64,000 nt of DNA, from positions 6,147,559 to 6,211,558 of the forward strand of contig NZ_CP089746.1 in NCBI RefSeq assembly GCF_029541745.1. Direction: 5' to 3'. A program made the position numbers and the translations under genes. The number at the start of each line of letters is the position of its first letter. The first letter of the stretch is position 1. The DNA is from Streptomyces sp. LX-29. GTDB taxonomy: Bacteria; Actinomycetota; Actinomycetes; Streptomycetales; Streptomycetaceae. The notes under the pieces are model-generated. The model was not told the origin of the DNA. It searched no databases and saw nothing but the letters and a program-made list of their open reading frames with translations. Of this stretch, positions 63,331 through 64,000 are shown piece by piece.

Positions 63331-63814
63331 CCTGAGTCAGGGCTCCTCTCCGCAATGTCGGGATGCCGGTGACTGTGCGCACACCGGACCGTGGTCGAGC
63401 CTACCCCCGGAACAACGCTCATCTTTTCGACGACGCCCCCCGGCGCCCAAGGCAACGAAGGCCGAAGACGGCACATATCCCGGCACATCCCGCGGGCGTG
63501 CGCGGGCGCATCTTCCAGACTGCCCGGCGGCGCCCCGCTTCGCCTGTCGGGCACCGCGCGGGGAGGCGTCGGGGGCAGACCGGGACACATCAGGGCGGAC
63601 CGGTGACGCGCCGTGATCGAAGCGTGGACGCTTCGTAGAGGCGCGGCGGGCCGACCAGGGGCTGAGCTGGGCGGACCGGGGGCCGCCCAACACGACCCCA
63701 CCCCCGCGACGGGCCGAGTATCCGCTACGTCTAAAGTGGCGTGGTACGCGCAAGTCTTTACCGGGCCTTCATGCCCGGTGCTTGCTTGTTCTGCTGCTTC
63801 TCTCAGGGGTGTGC
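63331..63814. other. Divergent control region between tkt and ctaB
   Basis: 484 nt without a supported gene. On the ctaB side, TAAAGT (63732-63737) may be a -10 box, and a small hairpin ACCGGG...CCCGGT (63760-63765 with 63774-63779) falls in the leader. A CCGGTG...CACCGG-type dyad lies near 63370-63390 on the tkt side. The small frames here are shadows. Confidence 0.5.
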
Positions 63815-64000
63815 GTGACGGCCGTCGATTCCCGTCCTGCGGGGGTGCTCGCTGCGAGCACTGGTCACCGCCCGATCCACCGGCCGCTCGGGGCCCGGGT
63901 CAAGGCGTTCGTGGCGCTCACGAAGCCCCGCGTCATCGAGCTGCTGCTGATGACGACGGTCCCCGTGATGTTCCTGGCGGCCGAGGGCGTTCCCGACCTG
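63815..64000 (+). CDS. ctaB: Heme o synthase (protoheme IX farnesyltransferase), 5' part
   Basis: Attaches a farnesyl group to heme b for cytochrome oxidase. Only the first 62 codons are in the window: a variable N-terminus (VTAVDSRPAGVLAAS), then VKAFVALTKPRVIELLLMTT and PVMFLAAEG, the first membrane helix region of the UbiA/CtaB family, with the usual TKPRVIELLL start. GTG 63815 follows AGGGGT; an alternative GTG lies 6 nt upstream. Its position next to tkt is the normal Streptomyces order. Confidence 0.93.
   Translation, partial: MTAVDSRPAGVLAASTGHRPIHRPLGARVKAFVALTKPRVIELLLMTTVPVMFLAAEGVPDL

Overview
The window is a very GC-rich actinobacterial chromosome segment, almost certainly from a Streptomyces. 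The evidence is the sporulation regulator whiA, an RbpA-family RNA polymerase-binding protein, a mycothiol-dependent isomerase-like protein, small Streptomyces families (SPW_0924-like, DUF6343), frequent GTG starts and leaderless genes. The order polA, rpsA, coaE, uvrB, terC, uvrA, uvrC-rapZ-yvcK-whiA, gap-pgk-tpiA-secG, pgi, pgl-opcA-zwf-tal-tkt, ctaB matches the conserved Streptomyces core as I remember it. I see no tRNA, rRNA, insertion sequence or prophage. The species cannot be named from this.

Layout. 1-4.8 kb: a truncated molybdopterin oxidoreductase diverging from polA. 5.4-9.3 kb: a secreted lytic transglycosylase, a two-gene membrane unit and an unknown leaderless gene. 9.4-18.5 kb: hrpB and a methyltransferase on the minus strand, then rpsA, a PAC2 protein, coaE and a TPR protein. 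18.2-24.4 kb: DUF6343, WGR-propeller, FUSC, DUF1697, a kinase-like protein, ogt and a phosphodiesterase. 24.7-31.3 kb: uvrB and three tellurium-resistance-family genes, terC carrying a yybP-ykoY manganese riboswitch. 31.4-39.2 kb: an MHS transporter, an MBL hydrolase with a mycothiol isomerase-like protein, uvrA, a sugar kinase and a Rieske protein. 39.5-42.4 kb: an HTH regulator diverging from a secreted papain-like protease and its membrane-anchored partner. 43.3-48.4 kb: the overlapping uvrC-rapZ-yvcK-whiA operon. 48.4-50.8 kb: a GC-rich tandem-repeat island with no convincing gene. 50.8-63.3 kb: glycolysis (gap-pgk-tpiA), secG, the RbpA-family gene, pgi, and the pentose-phosphate operon tkt-tal-zwf-opcA-pgl. 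The start of ctaB lies at the right edge.

How it works together. Nucleotide excision repair (uvrA, uvrB, uvrC), gap filling (polA) and direct alkyl reversal (ogt) all lie here. polA, ogt, uvrB, uvrC and one unknown gene carry the same promoter architecture: a TTGTCRGTG-N8-TANNNT element, the actinobacterial RecA-NDp/PafBC DNA-damage promoter. Its -10 box ends 6-7 nt before the start codon, implying leaderless mRNAs. The polA copy is mirrored by a second, divergent copy facing the oxidoreductase. This dispersed damage regulon, including an uncharacterised member at 8674, is the strongest biological signal in the window. The right third is central carbon metabolism, supplying triose-phosphate flux and NADPH.
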